Shown here: positions 1-8,845 of the stretch, one piece after another
Numbering within the stretch: position 1 is the stretch's first letter
Layout of the letters: every line of letters begins with the position of its first letter
Assembly: GCA_028768525.1 (NCBI GenBank)
Contig: CP054837.1
Span: 2,183,501 to 2,247,500 of the forward strand
DNA: 64,000 nucleotides
Source of the DNA: Desulfobacter sp.
GTDB taxonomy: Bacteria > Desulfobacterota > Desulfobacteria > Desulfobacterales > Desulfobacteraceae
Direction: 5' to 3'
Position numbers and translations under genes: made by a program
The notes under the pieces: generated by a model
Seen by the model: the letters and a program-made list of their open reading frames with translations, nothing else
What the model was told of the DNA's origin: nothing
Database searches by the model: none

Positions 1-150
1 CGGATGGCACCAGAGGGGCTGGCCATACTCTCCGGCATCATCAAAGAGCGCCGGGCAGATGTTCTGGCGGCCCTGGCAGCCAGCAACCTTGAGCTGGCTG
101 CCGAAACTGTTACCGATGAGTGGGTGGCAATGGTCGTCCGCCACAAGTAA
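1..150 (+). CDS. prmA: Ribosomal protein L11 methyltransferase, C-terminal fragment
   Basis: Only the last 49 codons are in the window; the gene runs in from the left edge and stops with TAA at 148-150. The visible tail has the PrmA-type C-terminal pattern: an APEGLAILSGIIKER segment (the conserved GG-LxLSGIL region), an amphipathic helix, then a final DEWVAMVV strand. PrmA trimethylates ribosomal protein L11 in the cytoplasm using SAM. The SAM-binding core is outside the window, so assignment rests on the tail alone. The chemoreceptor gene follows 60 bp downstream on the same strand and may be co-transcribed. Confidence 0.72.
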   Translation, partial: RMAPEGLAILSGIIKERRADVLAALAASNLELAAETVTDEWVAMVVRHK

Positions 151-210
151 CAAGAACCGTATCCGCCCGGCACGGCCGGTATCCGTTAACCCGTCACTGG
201 AGAGATTCCC

Positions 211-2301
211 ATGGCAAAAGAACAGAAAAGAATCAGCCTTAAGATTAAATTTTACTCTGTGGTATTAATTTTCATATGTATCGCCCTGGTCATCGGGGCG
301 GTGGGCTTATGGAACCTCTCCGGTATGCGGAGTCAGATCAGCCGGATCGTGGGTGTATCGGCTGAAAAAATTATCCTGGCCACCCGTATCCAGAAGGACC
401 TTCTGCTCATCTCCGGGGCGGAAAAAAACATGCTCATTTCAGAAGACGGGGATGAAATGAACACCTATGCCGGAATCATTGCCGAAGCGGAGAAAAAAAT
501 ACAAGAGGCCAGCGGCAAACTGGCAGCCCTCATTGATTCAGATGAAAAAAAGAAACTGGAACAATTTGAATCGGCCTTTTCACAGTTCCTGTCCGTCCAC
601 AAAGACGTCGCGGCCCTCACAACAGCCAATACCAACTTCAAGGCCGCCCAGATGGCCGCCGGAGAGGCCGGCCCCATGATCACGGCACTGGGCGACCATG
701 TTGAAACCGTGGTGGTCAACTACGAGGAGGAGTTCCAGGAGGCCACCCAGCTCTTCGACGCCATGTACCTGGCCGAAGTCGGGGAATTAATGAAACAGAC
801 GGCCAGGCTGCTGACAGCGATCCGGACCCTGGAAAATACCCAGCAGGCCATTATCCTGTCCAGGGAGACCGAAAACACTCAGTCCTTGATCCAGCAGAGT
901 AATAAACTAAAAGGGCCCATTGCCAAGGAATTCGAGGATCTGGCATCCAAAATCAATGAAAAATCCCAAAATGATTTCAAGGCGGCCCGGGATCTTTTCA
1001 CCCGGTTCACCCAGGTCAGTGAAAAAATCATGGCCCTGGCCGCCCAGAACTCCAACGCCAGGGCCTTTGAATTGTCGAGGAAGGAGGGGCGCTCTGCCCT
1101 GGACCAGGCCGCCGGCATCATGGCCGGCCTGGTGGACGCCAGCCAGAAAGGGCTGGCCACCGACCGTGACCTGGCCAACCAGAATTTCAACACCGCCCGC
1201 ACCCTCCTGGCCGCCATTGCCATCTGCGGTATCCTTGCAGGAACGTTTCTTGCCTTTATCATCATCCGCCAGATCCTATCGGTGCTGAATAAAAGTTTTG
1301 CCTTTGCCCAGGGCCTGTCCCAGGGGGACTTCTCCTCACAACTGGATATTGTCAGGAATGACGAACTGGGAGATCTGGCCCAATACCTGAACCGGATATC
1401 CAATAATGTCGGAGAGTTGATCAAAAGCCTGTCCTTGGGCATCACCCACCTCACCGATGCCGCCGGCAGCCTTTCATCGGTATCCGGCAGCATGTCCGAC
1501 GGGGCCAGGGAAGCTTCGGAAAAATCGTCCCGTGTGGCCGATGCGGCTGCGGGCATGAATGACAGCATGGCCGCTGTGGCCTCCGGCATGGAGACCACCG
1601 CCGACAACCTGGACATGGTGGCAGCTGCCGCAGAGGAAATGACCGTCACCATTTCAGAAGTGGCCAAGAACACCGCCGACTCAAGGCAGACCGCAGAAGA
1701 GGCCGTGGAGCAGACAAAAACCGCCGGAGACAAGGTCAATCAATTGGCCGAGGCCGCCGAGGCCATCGGCAAAGTCACCGAAGCCATCACCGATATCTCG
1801 GAGCAGACCAACCTTCTTGCCCTGAACGCCACCATAGAGGCGGCCCGGGCCGGGGAAGCCGGCAAAGGATTTGCTGTGGTTGCCACTGAAATCAAAGACC
1901 TGGCTGCCCAGACCGCCAAAGCCACCGAGGAAATCAGGGGACAAATCCAACAGATCCAGACAGAAACCGGGCAGACCGTGGATATCATCACCCGCACCAC
2001 CGAGATTGTGGGCAATGTCAATGAACTCTCCTCCGCCATTGCCGCTGCCATAGAAGAACAGTCGGCCGCCACCCGGGAGATTTCAACCAACATCAACACC
2101 GCATCCGAGGCCGGCCGGCATATCACCGAAGGTATCGGCAATGCATCCGAGGCCGCCGGCAGTGTATCCGAGGATGTCTCCGGCATCAGCCGGATGTCCG
2201 AGTCCCTGGTGGAAAACAGCGAAAAAGTCAATGAAAATGCCGAAGAACTGGCCGGGATTGCTTCCGATCTGAAGAAGATGGCCGGACGGTTTAAAATCTA
2301 A
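211..2301 (+). CDS. Methyl-accepting chemotaxis protein with large periplasmic helical sensor
   Basis: A 696-residue transmembrane chemoreceptor. TM1 is at about residues 13-34, a mostly helical ligand-binding region spans 35-330, TM2 is at about 332-353, a HAMP linker follows to about 405, and the long signalling coiled coil carries the highly conserved hairpin tip (EQTNLLALNATIEAARAGE) near residues 530-550. The helical sensor, rich in Gln, Ala and Lys, resembles four-helix or helical-bimodular sensors; the ligand cannot be read from sequence. It should signal through CheW/CheA to the flagellar motor. A GGAGA site lies about 8 bases before the ATG. The HisA-like gene starts 16 bp after the stop, so the two are probably in one transcript although functionally unrelated. 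Confidence 0.95.
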   Translation: MAKEQKRISLKIKFYSVVLIFICIALVIGAVGLWNLSGMRSQISRIVGVSAEKIILATRIQKDLLLISGAEKNMLISEDGDEMNTYAGIIAEAEKKIQEASGKLAALIDSDEKKKLEQFESAFSQFLSVHKDVAALTTANTNFKAAQMAAGEAGPMITALGDHVETVVVNYEEEFQEATQLFDAMYLAEVGELMKQTARLLTAIRTLENTQQAIILSRETENTQSLIQQSNKLKGPIAKEFEDLASKINEKSQNDFKAARDLFTRFTQVSEKIMALAAQNSNARAFELSRKEGRSALDQAAGIMAGLVDASQKGLATDRDLANQNFNTARTLLAAIAICGILAGTFLAFIIIRQILSVLNKSFAFAQGLSQGDFSSQLDIVRNDELGDLAQYLNRISNNVGELIKSLSLGITHLTDAAGSLSSVSGSMSDGAREASEKSSRVADAAAGMNDSMAAVASGMETTADNLDMVAAAAEEMTVTISEVAKNTADSRQTAEEAVEQTKTAGDKVNQLAEAAEAIGKVTEAITDISEQTNLLALNATIEAARAGEAGKGFAVVATEIKDLAAQTAKATEEIRGQIQQIQTETGQTVDIITRTTEIVGNVNELSSAIAAAIEEQSAATREISTNINTASEAGRHITEGIGNASEAAGSVSEDVSGISRMSESLVENSEKVNENAEELAGIASDLKKMAGRFKI

Positions 2302-2316
2302 ACAAGGATAATATTA

Positions 2317-3081
2317 ATGAAATTCAGACCCTGCATCGACTTGAGAAACGGTAAAGTCGTCCAGATCGTCGGCTCCACCCTCAAGGAAAAAGCAGGCGGC
2401 ACCCTTGTCACCAATTTCGAAAGCCCGGACTCACCGGCGCAGTTTGCCCGGATGTACAGAAAGGACCAGCTCACCGGCGGCCATGTCATCGCCCTGGGCC
2501 CGGGCAACACCAATGCCGTTCTCTCCGCCCTCAACGCTTATCCGGGCGGGCTCCAGGTGGGCGGCGGCATCACCCCGGACAATGCCGGAAAATTTCTGGA
2601 TGCCGGCGCCTCCCATGTCATAGTCACCTCCTATGTGTTTTCCCGGGGAAAAATTGATATGGGCAAACTCGAAACACTGGTCGGTGCGGTGGGGAAAAAA
2701 CGGCTGGTGCTGGACCTGAGCTGCCGGTCCAGGGACGGGCAGTTCTGGATCGTCACCGACCGCTGGCAGAATTTCACCGATGTGCCCGTCACCCCGGCGA
2801 CCCTTGGCCATCTGGCCGGGTATTGTGACGAATTTCTGGTCCACGGGGTGGATGTGGAAGGAAAAATGCAGGGGATCCAGGAAGAATTGGTGGCCCTGCT
2901 GGGCACCCATTCCCCCGTTCCCGCCACCTATGCCGGCGGCGTCTCCCGGTTCTCAGACCTGGAACGGGTTAAAACAGTAGGCGGCAACCGGGTGGATCTG
3001 ACCATCGGTTCGGCCCTGGACATCTTCGGCGGCAGTATCCCCTACCTGGACGTGGTGGCCTGGCACAGCCAAAACGCCTGA
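2317..3081 (+). CDS. hisA: Eukaryotic-type ProFAR isomerase (HisA/HIS6 family)
   Basis: A 254-residue TIM-barrel protein. HisA isomerises ProFAR to PRFAR, the fourth step of histidine biosynthesis, in the cytoplasm. The sequence follows fungal/plant HIS6 rather than the usual bacterial HisA. It has CIDLRNGKVVQIVGSTL at the N-terminus (Asp8 the likely first catalytic acid), a QVGGGI phosphate loop near residue 87, VLDLSCRSRDG, HGVDVEGKMQGI, YAGGVS, and a closing VDLTIGSALDIFGG. Each block has a direct counterpart in yeast HIS6. Length fits that family. No other his genes are nearby. The Shine-Dalgarno AAGGA is well placed. Function is confident by family; the eukaryote-like subtype is my reading of the motif blocks. 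Confidence 0.88.
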   Translation: MKFRPCIDLRNGKVVQIVGSTLKEKAGGTLVTNFESPDSPAQFARMYRKDQLTGGHVIALGPGNTNAVLSALNAYPGGLQVGGGITPDNAGKFLDAGASHVIVTSYVFSRGKIDMGKLETLVGAVGKKRLVLDLSCRSRDGQFWIVTDRWQNFTDVPVTPATLGHLAGYCDEFLVHGVDVEGKMQGIQEELVALLGTHSPVPATYAGGVSRFSDLERVKTVGGNRVDLTIGSALDIFGGSIPYLDVVAWHSQNA

Positions 3082-3103
3082 CGCCAGCACAAAAAACAAC
3101 CCC

Positions 3104-3143
3104 TTGAATTCATTCAGAATCACTGATACAATATCAGGTGATT
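3104..3143 (+). promoter_or_regulatory. Sigma-70-type promoter with overlapping imperfect palindrome before flagellin
   Basis: TTGAAT (3104-3109) and TACAAT (3127-3132) are separated by exactly 17 bases, a good housekeeping promoter pairing. An imperfect inverted repeat, AATCACTGATA / TATCAGGTGATT (3118-3143), overlaps the -10 box and the expected start site. It could be an operator or a 5' leader hairpin. I see no sigma-28 or sigma-54 consensus in the 93 bp between the HisA-like gene and flagellin. Confidence 0.55.
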
Positions 3144-3174
3144 CATCGAGAATGATATGAAGCAAGGAGGGATC

Positions 3175-3975
3175 ATGGCTTTAAATATAACCGGCAACAG
3201 CGCCGCACTCATCGCCCTTGGCCAGGCAGGGAAAGCCAACAGCGCCTTAACCAACACCCTTGAACGCATTGCCACGGGCAAACGGATCAACTCCGCATCG
3301 GACGATGCCTCGGCAATGGCCATCGCAGACCGTCTCAAAAGCCAATCCCTGGCCGCCGAACAGCAGATCGAAAATGCAAATGCCAGCATCGCCATCGCCC
3401 AGGTTGCCGACGGTGCCCTGGGGCAGATGTCAGATATCCTTCAGGATATCCGGACCAAAACCATTGCCGCCGGAAACGGGGCCCAGTCGGCAGAGAGTCT
3501 GGCTGCCATTCAGTCGGAGATAAACGGTTCCCTTGGCGCCCTCAATGATATTGTATCCAACACCTCTTACAACGGGCAGACGCTTCTGGACGGCAGTTTC
3601 AGCACAGCGGGGCTCTCCATCGGCTCCGCTGCCCCGTCCCAGCTGGGATCAGGGGAAACCGGCATGCTCTCAAACATTGATATCACCACAGCCGAGGGCG
3701 CCCAGAACGCCTTGGGAACGGTGGACCAGGCCCTGACGCAGCTTAACAGAATCCGGTCTGATGTAGGGTCCAGCCAGAACCAGTCACTTTCTGAAATCGA
3801 AGTCCTCTCCACCAGCCGGGTCAACCTGATTTCAGCAGAATCCCAGATCCGGGATTCAGACCTGGCAGAGGAGTCAATTGAACTCAGCCGGAATCAACTG
3901 CTGCGCCAGGCGGCCACCTATGCGTTGAACCATGCCAATGATTCAACCCAGCAGATCGTAGACCTTCTCGGATAA
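3175..3975 (+). CDS. Short flagellin
   Basis: A 266-residue flagellin, the exported subunit of the flagellar filament. The conserved D0/D1 N-terminal region (MALNITGNSAAL through RIATGKRINSASDDASAMAI) and C-terminal region (SRVNLISAESQIRDSDLAEE ... LLRQAATYALNHAN) are both complete. The variable middle is only about 90 residues, so the surface-exposed D2/D3 domains are essentially absent. I place the start at 3175 because AAGGAGG sits 7 bases before it; an upstream in-frame ATG at 3157 precedes that ribosome site. No FliS, FliD or CsrA gene is adjacent, so this is an isolated flagellin locus, either the main filament gene away from the flagellar cluster or an extra paralogue. Confidence 0.95.
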   Translation: MALNITGNSAALIALGQAGKANSALTNTLERIATGKRINSASDDASAMAIADRLKSQSLAAEQQIENANASIAIAQVADGALGQMSDILQDIRTKTIAAGNGAQSAESLAAIQSEINGSLGALNDIVSNTSYNGQTLLDGSFSTAGLSIGSAAPSQLGSGETGMLSNIDITTAEGAQNALGTVDQALTQLNRIRSDVGSSQNQSLSEIEVLSTSRVNLISAESQIRDSDLAEESIELSRNQLLRQAATYALNHANDSTQQIVDLLG

Positions 3976-3994
3976 CTCAAAGCGCCTGGGGGTA

Positions 3995-5533
3995 TCAGGG
4001 GCGGTCCCTGCGGATGTTCAGTTTCCGCATCCTGGAGGCAAATGTCGACCGGTTGATGCCCGACGCCCTGGCCGCCCATGTGATATTCCAATTGTATTTC
4101 TGCAACAGCGTATTTACATAGGCGCCTTCGAGTTCCGGCCAGGTCATGGCGGAGAGATCCATTAAAAATTCACTGTCCTCACCGTGTATCATCTCTGCGA
4201 GACCATCTCCTTCAGGGGCCTGCTCCCGGATGTGCTCCGGCAGGTTCTCCGGTCCGATTGCCTCCCCCGGGGCCGTGACCATCAGATACCGCATCAGATT
4301 CTCCAATTCCCTGATATTGCCCGGCCAGGCATAGGACACCAGATACTGCATGGTGTCGGGGCCGACTTTCTTTTCAGGGACCTCCGCCTTCATGGCCTCC
4401 TTGGCCAGAAAATGCTTCACCAGAAGGGGCACATCCTCCCGCCGCTCCCGCAGGGGGGGCAGATGAACCGGAAGTACGGAGAGCCGGTAATAGAGGTCCT
4501 GGCGGAATGAATTCTCATGGATCATCTGCTTTATATCTTTATTGGTGGCGGCGATAATCCTGACGTCCACATGCTTGATCCGGTTGGATCCAAGGGGTTT
4601 GATCTCATTTTTCTGGAGCACCCTCAGCAATGCGGCCTGGGTACTCATGGGCATGTCACCGATCTCATCGAGGAAAACAGTGCCCTTGTCCGCCGCCTCA
4701 AACAGCCCGGCCCTTGAACGGGTGGCCCCGGTAAAGGCCCCCTTCTCATACCCGAACAATTCGCTTTCCAGCAGCGTTTCCGGGATGGCAGAGCAATTCT
4801 GAACCAGAAAAGGCTTATCCGCCCGGCTGCTGCCCATGTGTACCTTTTCCGCCACCAACTCCTTACCCGTGCCGCTTTCACCGGTAATCAGAACGTTAAA
4901 CTCCGTATCTGCATAGCTGTTCACCAGGGCCATGCTTTTATGAAACGGCTTGCTCTGACCGATAATGGCATTTTCCTTTTTGACCTTTGAGAGTACTGAT
5001 TTGAAATGAAGGGCTTTTTTCCGCTCAGCAGAATAGAGAACGGCGTTGCTCATGGCAATGGAGCAGATGTCCACAAGATTTTGAAGGGGCTCCAGGTAGG
5101 CCGTATCCAGATTGAGAGCGGTTCTGTCACAGGAGGTGTCAATCACCTGAACCGCCCCGTACACCTCTTTTTCCATTAGGATCAGGGGGAAGCAAAGGAT
5201 CTGGCTGCTTTTCACCGAAAAATTTTCCTCGACCTCCCGGTTGTGGCGCAGGTCACTCCCGGTTTCCGCAATGGTCATCTTCCCATTTTCGATAACCCAG
5301 CCCACCACCGAAGGCTGGTCCGCCTCCAGTACCACCCCTTTGATATGTTCGCTCTCGGCGCCGGCGGCCTCCACGCAGACGTAGGTCTGGTCTTTTTTTA
5401 TCCAGATGGATCCCCGCCGGACATTCTGAATCTTCAACAGGGCATTTAAAAATTTTTTCTGCAGGGCATCGGGGTCAAGCTCCTTGAACAATTCATATTC
5501 CTGCCGGGCCTGACCTTTGCCGTCATGGGTCAT
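3995..5533 (-). CDS. Sigma-54-dependent activator with GAF sensor
   Basis: A 512-residue enhancer-binding protein. An N-terminal GAF domain (about residues 25-165) should bind a small molecule. The AAA+ core has Walker A GESGTGKE (218-225), the sigma-54-contacting GAFTGA loop (265-270) and Walker B DEIGD (289-293). The C-terminal Fis-type helix-turn-helix covers about 468-508. All catalytic elements are present, so it should remodel RpoN holoenzyme. It converges on the flagellin gene with a 19 bp gap and is transcribed away from the PilZ-like gene; its targets cannot be read here. A GGGGG-type ribosome site precedes the ATG. There is no receiver domain, so it is controlled by ligand rather than phosphorylation. 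Confidence 0.93.
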   Translation of the reverse strand: MTHDGKGQARQEYELFKELDPDALQKKFLNALLKIQNVRRGSIWIKKDQTYVCVEAAGAESEHIKGVVLEADQPSVVGWVIENGKMTIAETGSDLRHNREVEENFSVKSSQILCFPLILMEKEVYGAVQVIDTSCDRTALNLDTAYLEPLQNLVDICSIAMSNAVLYSAERKKALHFKSVLSKVKKENAIIGQSKPFHKSMALVNSYADTEFNVLITGESGTGKELVAEKVHMGSSRADKPFLVQNCSAIPETLLESELFGYEKGAFTGATRSRAGLFEAADKGTVFLDEIGDMPMSTQAALLRVLQKNEIKPLGSNRIKHVDVRIIAATNKDIKQMIHENSFRQDLYYRLSVLPVHLPPLRERREDVPLLVKHFLAKEAMKAEVPEKKVGPDTMQYLVSYAWPGNIRELENLMRYLMVTAPGEAIGPENLPEHIREQAPEGDGLAEMIHGEDSEFLMDLSAMTWPELEGAYVNTLLQKYNWNITWAARASGINRSTFASRMRKLNIRRDRP

Positions 5534-5735
5534 GGGAACCCCCTGTTACTCACAATTATTAATTAAATTTAACCAGTGGCGATCTAAATATAAACACAGC
5601 GCAGGTAATAATCCAACGATATTTAATCATCCTACTATATAGGCTTTTAAGCATTCCATCAAATTGATTTTAGCGTTGGCACAAAAAATGAATTATGATA
5701 TTTCGGTTAATAAATATAATATAAAAAGGGACTCA

Positions 5736-6227
5736 ATGGAAAACCGGGTAAAAATAACACCACTTGAAACAGCCAGACTCACCTGCCCCCAATGTGAACG
5801 GAGCAAAACCCTTCAGCTTTCCGAATACAAGCTGACCAAGCGGTTCACCCGCGTAAAATATACCTGCAACTGCGGGGAGACTTTTGTGACGACCATTGAA
5901 AGCCGCGCAGGACAAAAAAAAGATATCCGCCTGGCCGGAACATTTACCCTCAAGGGAAAAACCGGAAAAACTCTGGGCACCGGCCGCATGGTCATTACCC
6001 GGATGACGGCGGAAGGCCTGACCATGAGACTGGATACGGAAACCAAGGTCCCTGCCCGCAGTTTCCTTGAAGTGGAGTTCGTTTTGGACGATGCCATGCA
6101 GTCTGTGGTGACAAAAAAAGTTCGGGCCGTCGCCAAAAATCGCCATTTTCTGACTGCCGAGTTCACTTCGACAAAACATCTGGACAACCTTGGGCCCTAT
6201 CTTTATTTTAACAAACTCAACGAATAA
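5736..6227 (+). CDS. PilZ-like protein with N-terminal zinc-ribbon-like motif
   Basis: A 163-residue cytoplasmic protein. The first 45 residues contain CPQC and, 25 residues on, CNCG, a probable four-cysteine metal site. The rest (about 55-160) is beta-rich and resembles a PilZ barrel, the family that binds cyclic di-GMP, although the usual RxxxR motif is only loosely matched around GQKKDIRLAG. The start at 5736 is chosen because AAAAAGGG precedes it; an ATG at 5664 in frame lies in A+T-rich leader sequence without a ribosome site. The pairing of a metal site with a PilZ-like barrel recurs in Deltaproteobacteria-like genomes (general knowledge). An EAL phosphodiesterase is encoded at the far end of the window, consistent with c-di-GMP signalling. 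Confidence 0.55.
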   Translation: MENRVKITPLETARLTCPQCERSKTLQLSEYKLTKRFTRVKYTCNCGETFVTTIESRAGQKKDIRLAGTFTLKGKTGKTLGTGRMVITRMTAEGLTMRLDTETKVPARSFLEVEFVLDDAMQSVVTKKVRAVAKNRHFLTAEFTSTKHLDNLGPYLYFNKLNE

Positions 6228-6244
6228 AGGCCCTTCAGACACCA

Positions 6245-8662
6245 TCACATCAAAAAGTAAGGATCCACGTCAATTCCCACTGTCACCGACTTCACCCGGC
6301 TGATTTCCGGATCTTCGGCCATGGCCGACACCATTTGATTGATCTGGCGGGCAGAAATGCTTTTGATCAGGATCTGCCACCTGAATCTGGAAGATATTTT
6401 CTGGATCGCGGCTTCAATGGGCCCCAGGATCTGGGCCCGGGGATCGGCCGTGTTCATGCGGTTCAGCACCTGTGCCACCGTTTGGGCATGTGCGGCGGTC
6501 CGATGCTCATCCTTTCCTGAAATCTTCAACTGAATCATCCGGGTAAAGGGGGGATACATCAAGGCTTTCCGGAAGGGGGACTCCTGGTTGAAAAATTCCA
6601 GGTAATCCTGTTTCCTGGAAGCTTCAATGGTAAAGTGGTCCGGATTATAGGTCTGCATGATCACCCTGCCCGGCTCTTTTCCCCTGCCGGCCCGCCCCGC
6701 CACCTGGGCCAGAAGCTGGAAAGTCCGTTCCGAGGCCCTGAAATCCGGCAGGCTCAGCGACAGGTCGGCGCAAATCACCCCCACCAGGGTAATGGCGGGA
6801 AAATCATGGCCCTTGGCCAGCATTTGGGTCCCCACAATAATATCCACATTCCGGTTACGGACCTGGCGCAGCAGCTTTAAGGCACTGCCCTTTTTGGCGG
6901 TGGAATCCTGGTCCATCCGGGCCAGCCGGGCATCGGGGAAAAGGGTTTTCAGCATGGTTTCAACCTTTTCCGTACCGAATCCGAAATTCTTCATTTTGCC
7001 TGTTTTGCACTCCGGGCACCGCACATCACCGGCAACGCTGTGGCCGCAGAGATGACATTTATAATAATCCGCCCCCTTGTGAAAGGTCATGGTCACATCG
7101 CAATAGGGGCAGTTCAGGGTCTTGCCGCAGGACCCGCAGGCCGGAAAGGTTGCAAATCCCCGTCGGTTGAGAAAAATCAACGCCTGATTTCCCTTTTCCA
7201 GGCAGGTCCGGATCGCCCGTCCCAGTTCAGGAGTGATGATCCGGTCGGTGCCGTAGACATCCTTGTACTTTTTCATGTCCACCAGGGTAATCTCCGGCAG
7301 GGGGTTGTCATTCACCCGCTTTGTCAGCTCAAGCTGCCTGAATTTGCCGGCAACCACGTTCCGATAAGACTGCACCGACGGGGTGGCCGACCCCAGTACC
7401 GCCGGGCAGTTGTGCATCTTGGCCCTGACCACGGCCAGGTCCCTGGCATTGTAGCGCAGCCCCGACTCCTGTTTGTATGAACTGTCATGCTCCTCATCCA
7501 CGATGATGATTCCAATTTTTTTCAAGGGGGCAAACAGGGCCGACCGGGCGCCGATGACGACATTCACCTTTTCCAATGCGATGCGCCGCCACTGGTCCAG
7601 GCGTTCCCCCTGGGTGAGCATGGAATGAATCACCGCTATTTTTTCCCCGAACCGGGCCCTAAACCGCCGCTCGGTCTGGGAGATCAGGGCGATTTCCGGC
7701 ACCATGATAATGGCGCCCAGCCCGCTTTCCAGTGCATCTGCCGCCAGCCGCATATATACTTCTGTTTTGCCCGAACCCGTGACCCCGGTGAGCAGATAGG
7801 GAATAAACCCCTGGCTTCGGTTCTCCCGGACCTGCGCCACCAGGGCGGCCTGCTCTGTTGTCAATTGAGGCGGCGTATCCGGCTCCACCGGATCCCCCAG
7901 GGGATCACGGAAGACCCGCCGTTCAACGATGGAAAGATATCCGGATTCGGCCAGGGGTTTTATCAGCCGGGGCGCGCTGGGCACCTTGGCCTTTAAACCG
8001 GTGAGGGAAATCTCACCCGCCTCCCGGACAATGGCAAGGATTTCGGTCCGCTTCTTTGACATGGTAATGGATGTAGTGGGCAATGCCGCTGAAATAGAAA
8101 TGAATTTCTCTTTTTTTATTCCGGCACTTTCCTTTTTCAGCACCGCCGAAACAACAATAAAATCCTTTTTTTCCATCCGCCGGACCAGGGCCGGTTCAAC
8201 ACTTTTTACAAGGGATTTGAGGGCACATCCCTCTTTTCGGCAGACCTGCTCCATCAACGGGATTTCTTCATCGGCCAATTTGCCTTCGGCCATGGCGCAG
8301 CGCCCCTTATCCGTCACAAAGACCCAGGAAATATCCTTCTGCTCCAGCCCCTTGGGCAGGGCGGTTTTAATGGTGTCGCCCAGGGGATGGATGTAGTAAT
8401 CCGCCACCCATTTGAAAAAGGGGATATCAGTTTCGGGAAACAGGGGGTGGTCATCCAGAAGGGAAATAATATCCCGGGCCTTATAAGGTCCGCTGTCTGC
8501 CTGTTCCCCGAGAATATATCCGGTCACCCGCCGCCGGCCGAAGGGGACCAGTACCCGCATCCCAAGGCAGGCCTGGTCCCGGAACTTTTCAGGGATACTG
8601 TAAACAAAGGTGCCCCGCACAGGAAGCGTCACTCCGACCTCTATAAAATCTGAATTCACCAT
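6245..8662 (-). CDS. priA: Primosomal replication protein N' (helicase PriA)
   Basis: About 805 residues. PriA recognises stalled or recombined forks and restarts DNA replication as a 3'-5' superfamily 2 helicase. Visible elements are the N-terminal 3'-end-binding domain beginning VTLPVRGTF, Walker A TGVTGSGKTE (about 292-301), the DEEH helicase box (about 389-392), and a cysteine cluster (CGSC, CPYC, CHLC, CPEC) forming the two zinc sites between the helicase lobes. Motifs V/VI are seen as GTQMLAKGHDFP and QVAGRAGRG. I prefer the ATG at 8662, which has AGG upstream; an in-frame ATG at 8677 lacks a ribosome site. It converges with the PilZ-like gene, leaving 17 bp. Confidence 0.97.
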   Translation of the reverse strand: MVNSDFIEVGVTLPVRGTFVYSIPEKFRDQACLGMRVLVPFGRRRVTGYILGEQADSGPYKARDIISLLDDHPLFPETDIPFFKWVADYYIHPLGDTIKTALPKGLEQKDISWVFVTDKGRCAMAEGKLADEEIPLMEQVCRKEGCALKSLVKSVEPALVRRMEKKDFIVVSAVLKKESAGIKKEKFISISAALPTTSITMSKKRTEILAIVREAGEISLTGLKAKVPSAPRLIKPLAESGYLSIVERRVFRDPLGDPVEPDTPPQLTTEQAALVAQVRENRSQGFIPYLLTGVTGSGKTEVYMRLAADALESGLGAIIMVPEIALISQTERRFRARFGEKIAVIHSMLTQGERLDQWRRIALEKVNVVIGARSALFAPLKKIGIIIVDEEHDSSYKQESGLRYNARDLAVVRAKMHNCPAVLGSATPSVQSYRNVVAGKFRQLELTKRVNDNPLPEITLVDMKKYKDVYGTDRIITPELGRAIRTCLEKGNQALIFLNRRGFATFPACGSCGKTLNCPYCDVTMTFHKGADYYKCHLCGHSVAGDVRCPECKTGKMKNFGFGTEKVETMLKTLFPDARLARMDQDSTAKKGSALKLLRQVRNRNVDIIVGTQMLAKGHDFPAITLVGVICADLSLSLPDFRASERTFQLLAQVAGRAGRGKEPGRVIMQTYNPDHFTIEASRKQDYLEFFNQESPFRKALMYPPFTRMIQLKISGKDEHRTAAHAQTVAQVLNRMNTADPRAQILGPIEAAIQKISSRFRWQILIKSISARQINQMVSAMAEDPEISRVKSVTVGIDVDPYFLM

Positions 8663-8845
8663 GGGCCTATTGTGCATAAATTAAACATAATTTCAAATAC
8701 TGTTTTTCTCCGGCCCCGGAGGAGATACCAGGCGCGTCTCTGATGACGGCGGATGCCCTGGCGCGGCAGGCAGGGGTGTCACCCAGGGCAGGGACACTTG
8801 CCGGCATGGCTTTTATTAAGGCTGTAGCCTCAACCGCCGAATACT

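Noticed and set aside
879..1739. Long minus-strand open frame antisense to the chemoreceptor
   Set aside because: It is the reflection of the Ala/Gly/Glu-rich coding strand; composition is unlike a protein and the plus-strand gene is certain.
3061..3080. Sigma-54 promoter TGGCAC upstream of flagellin
   Set aside because: The GG-to-GC spacing is 12, not 10, and it lies in the end of the HisA-like gene.
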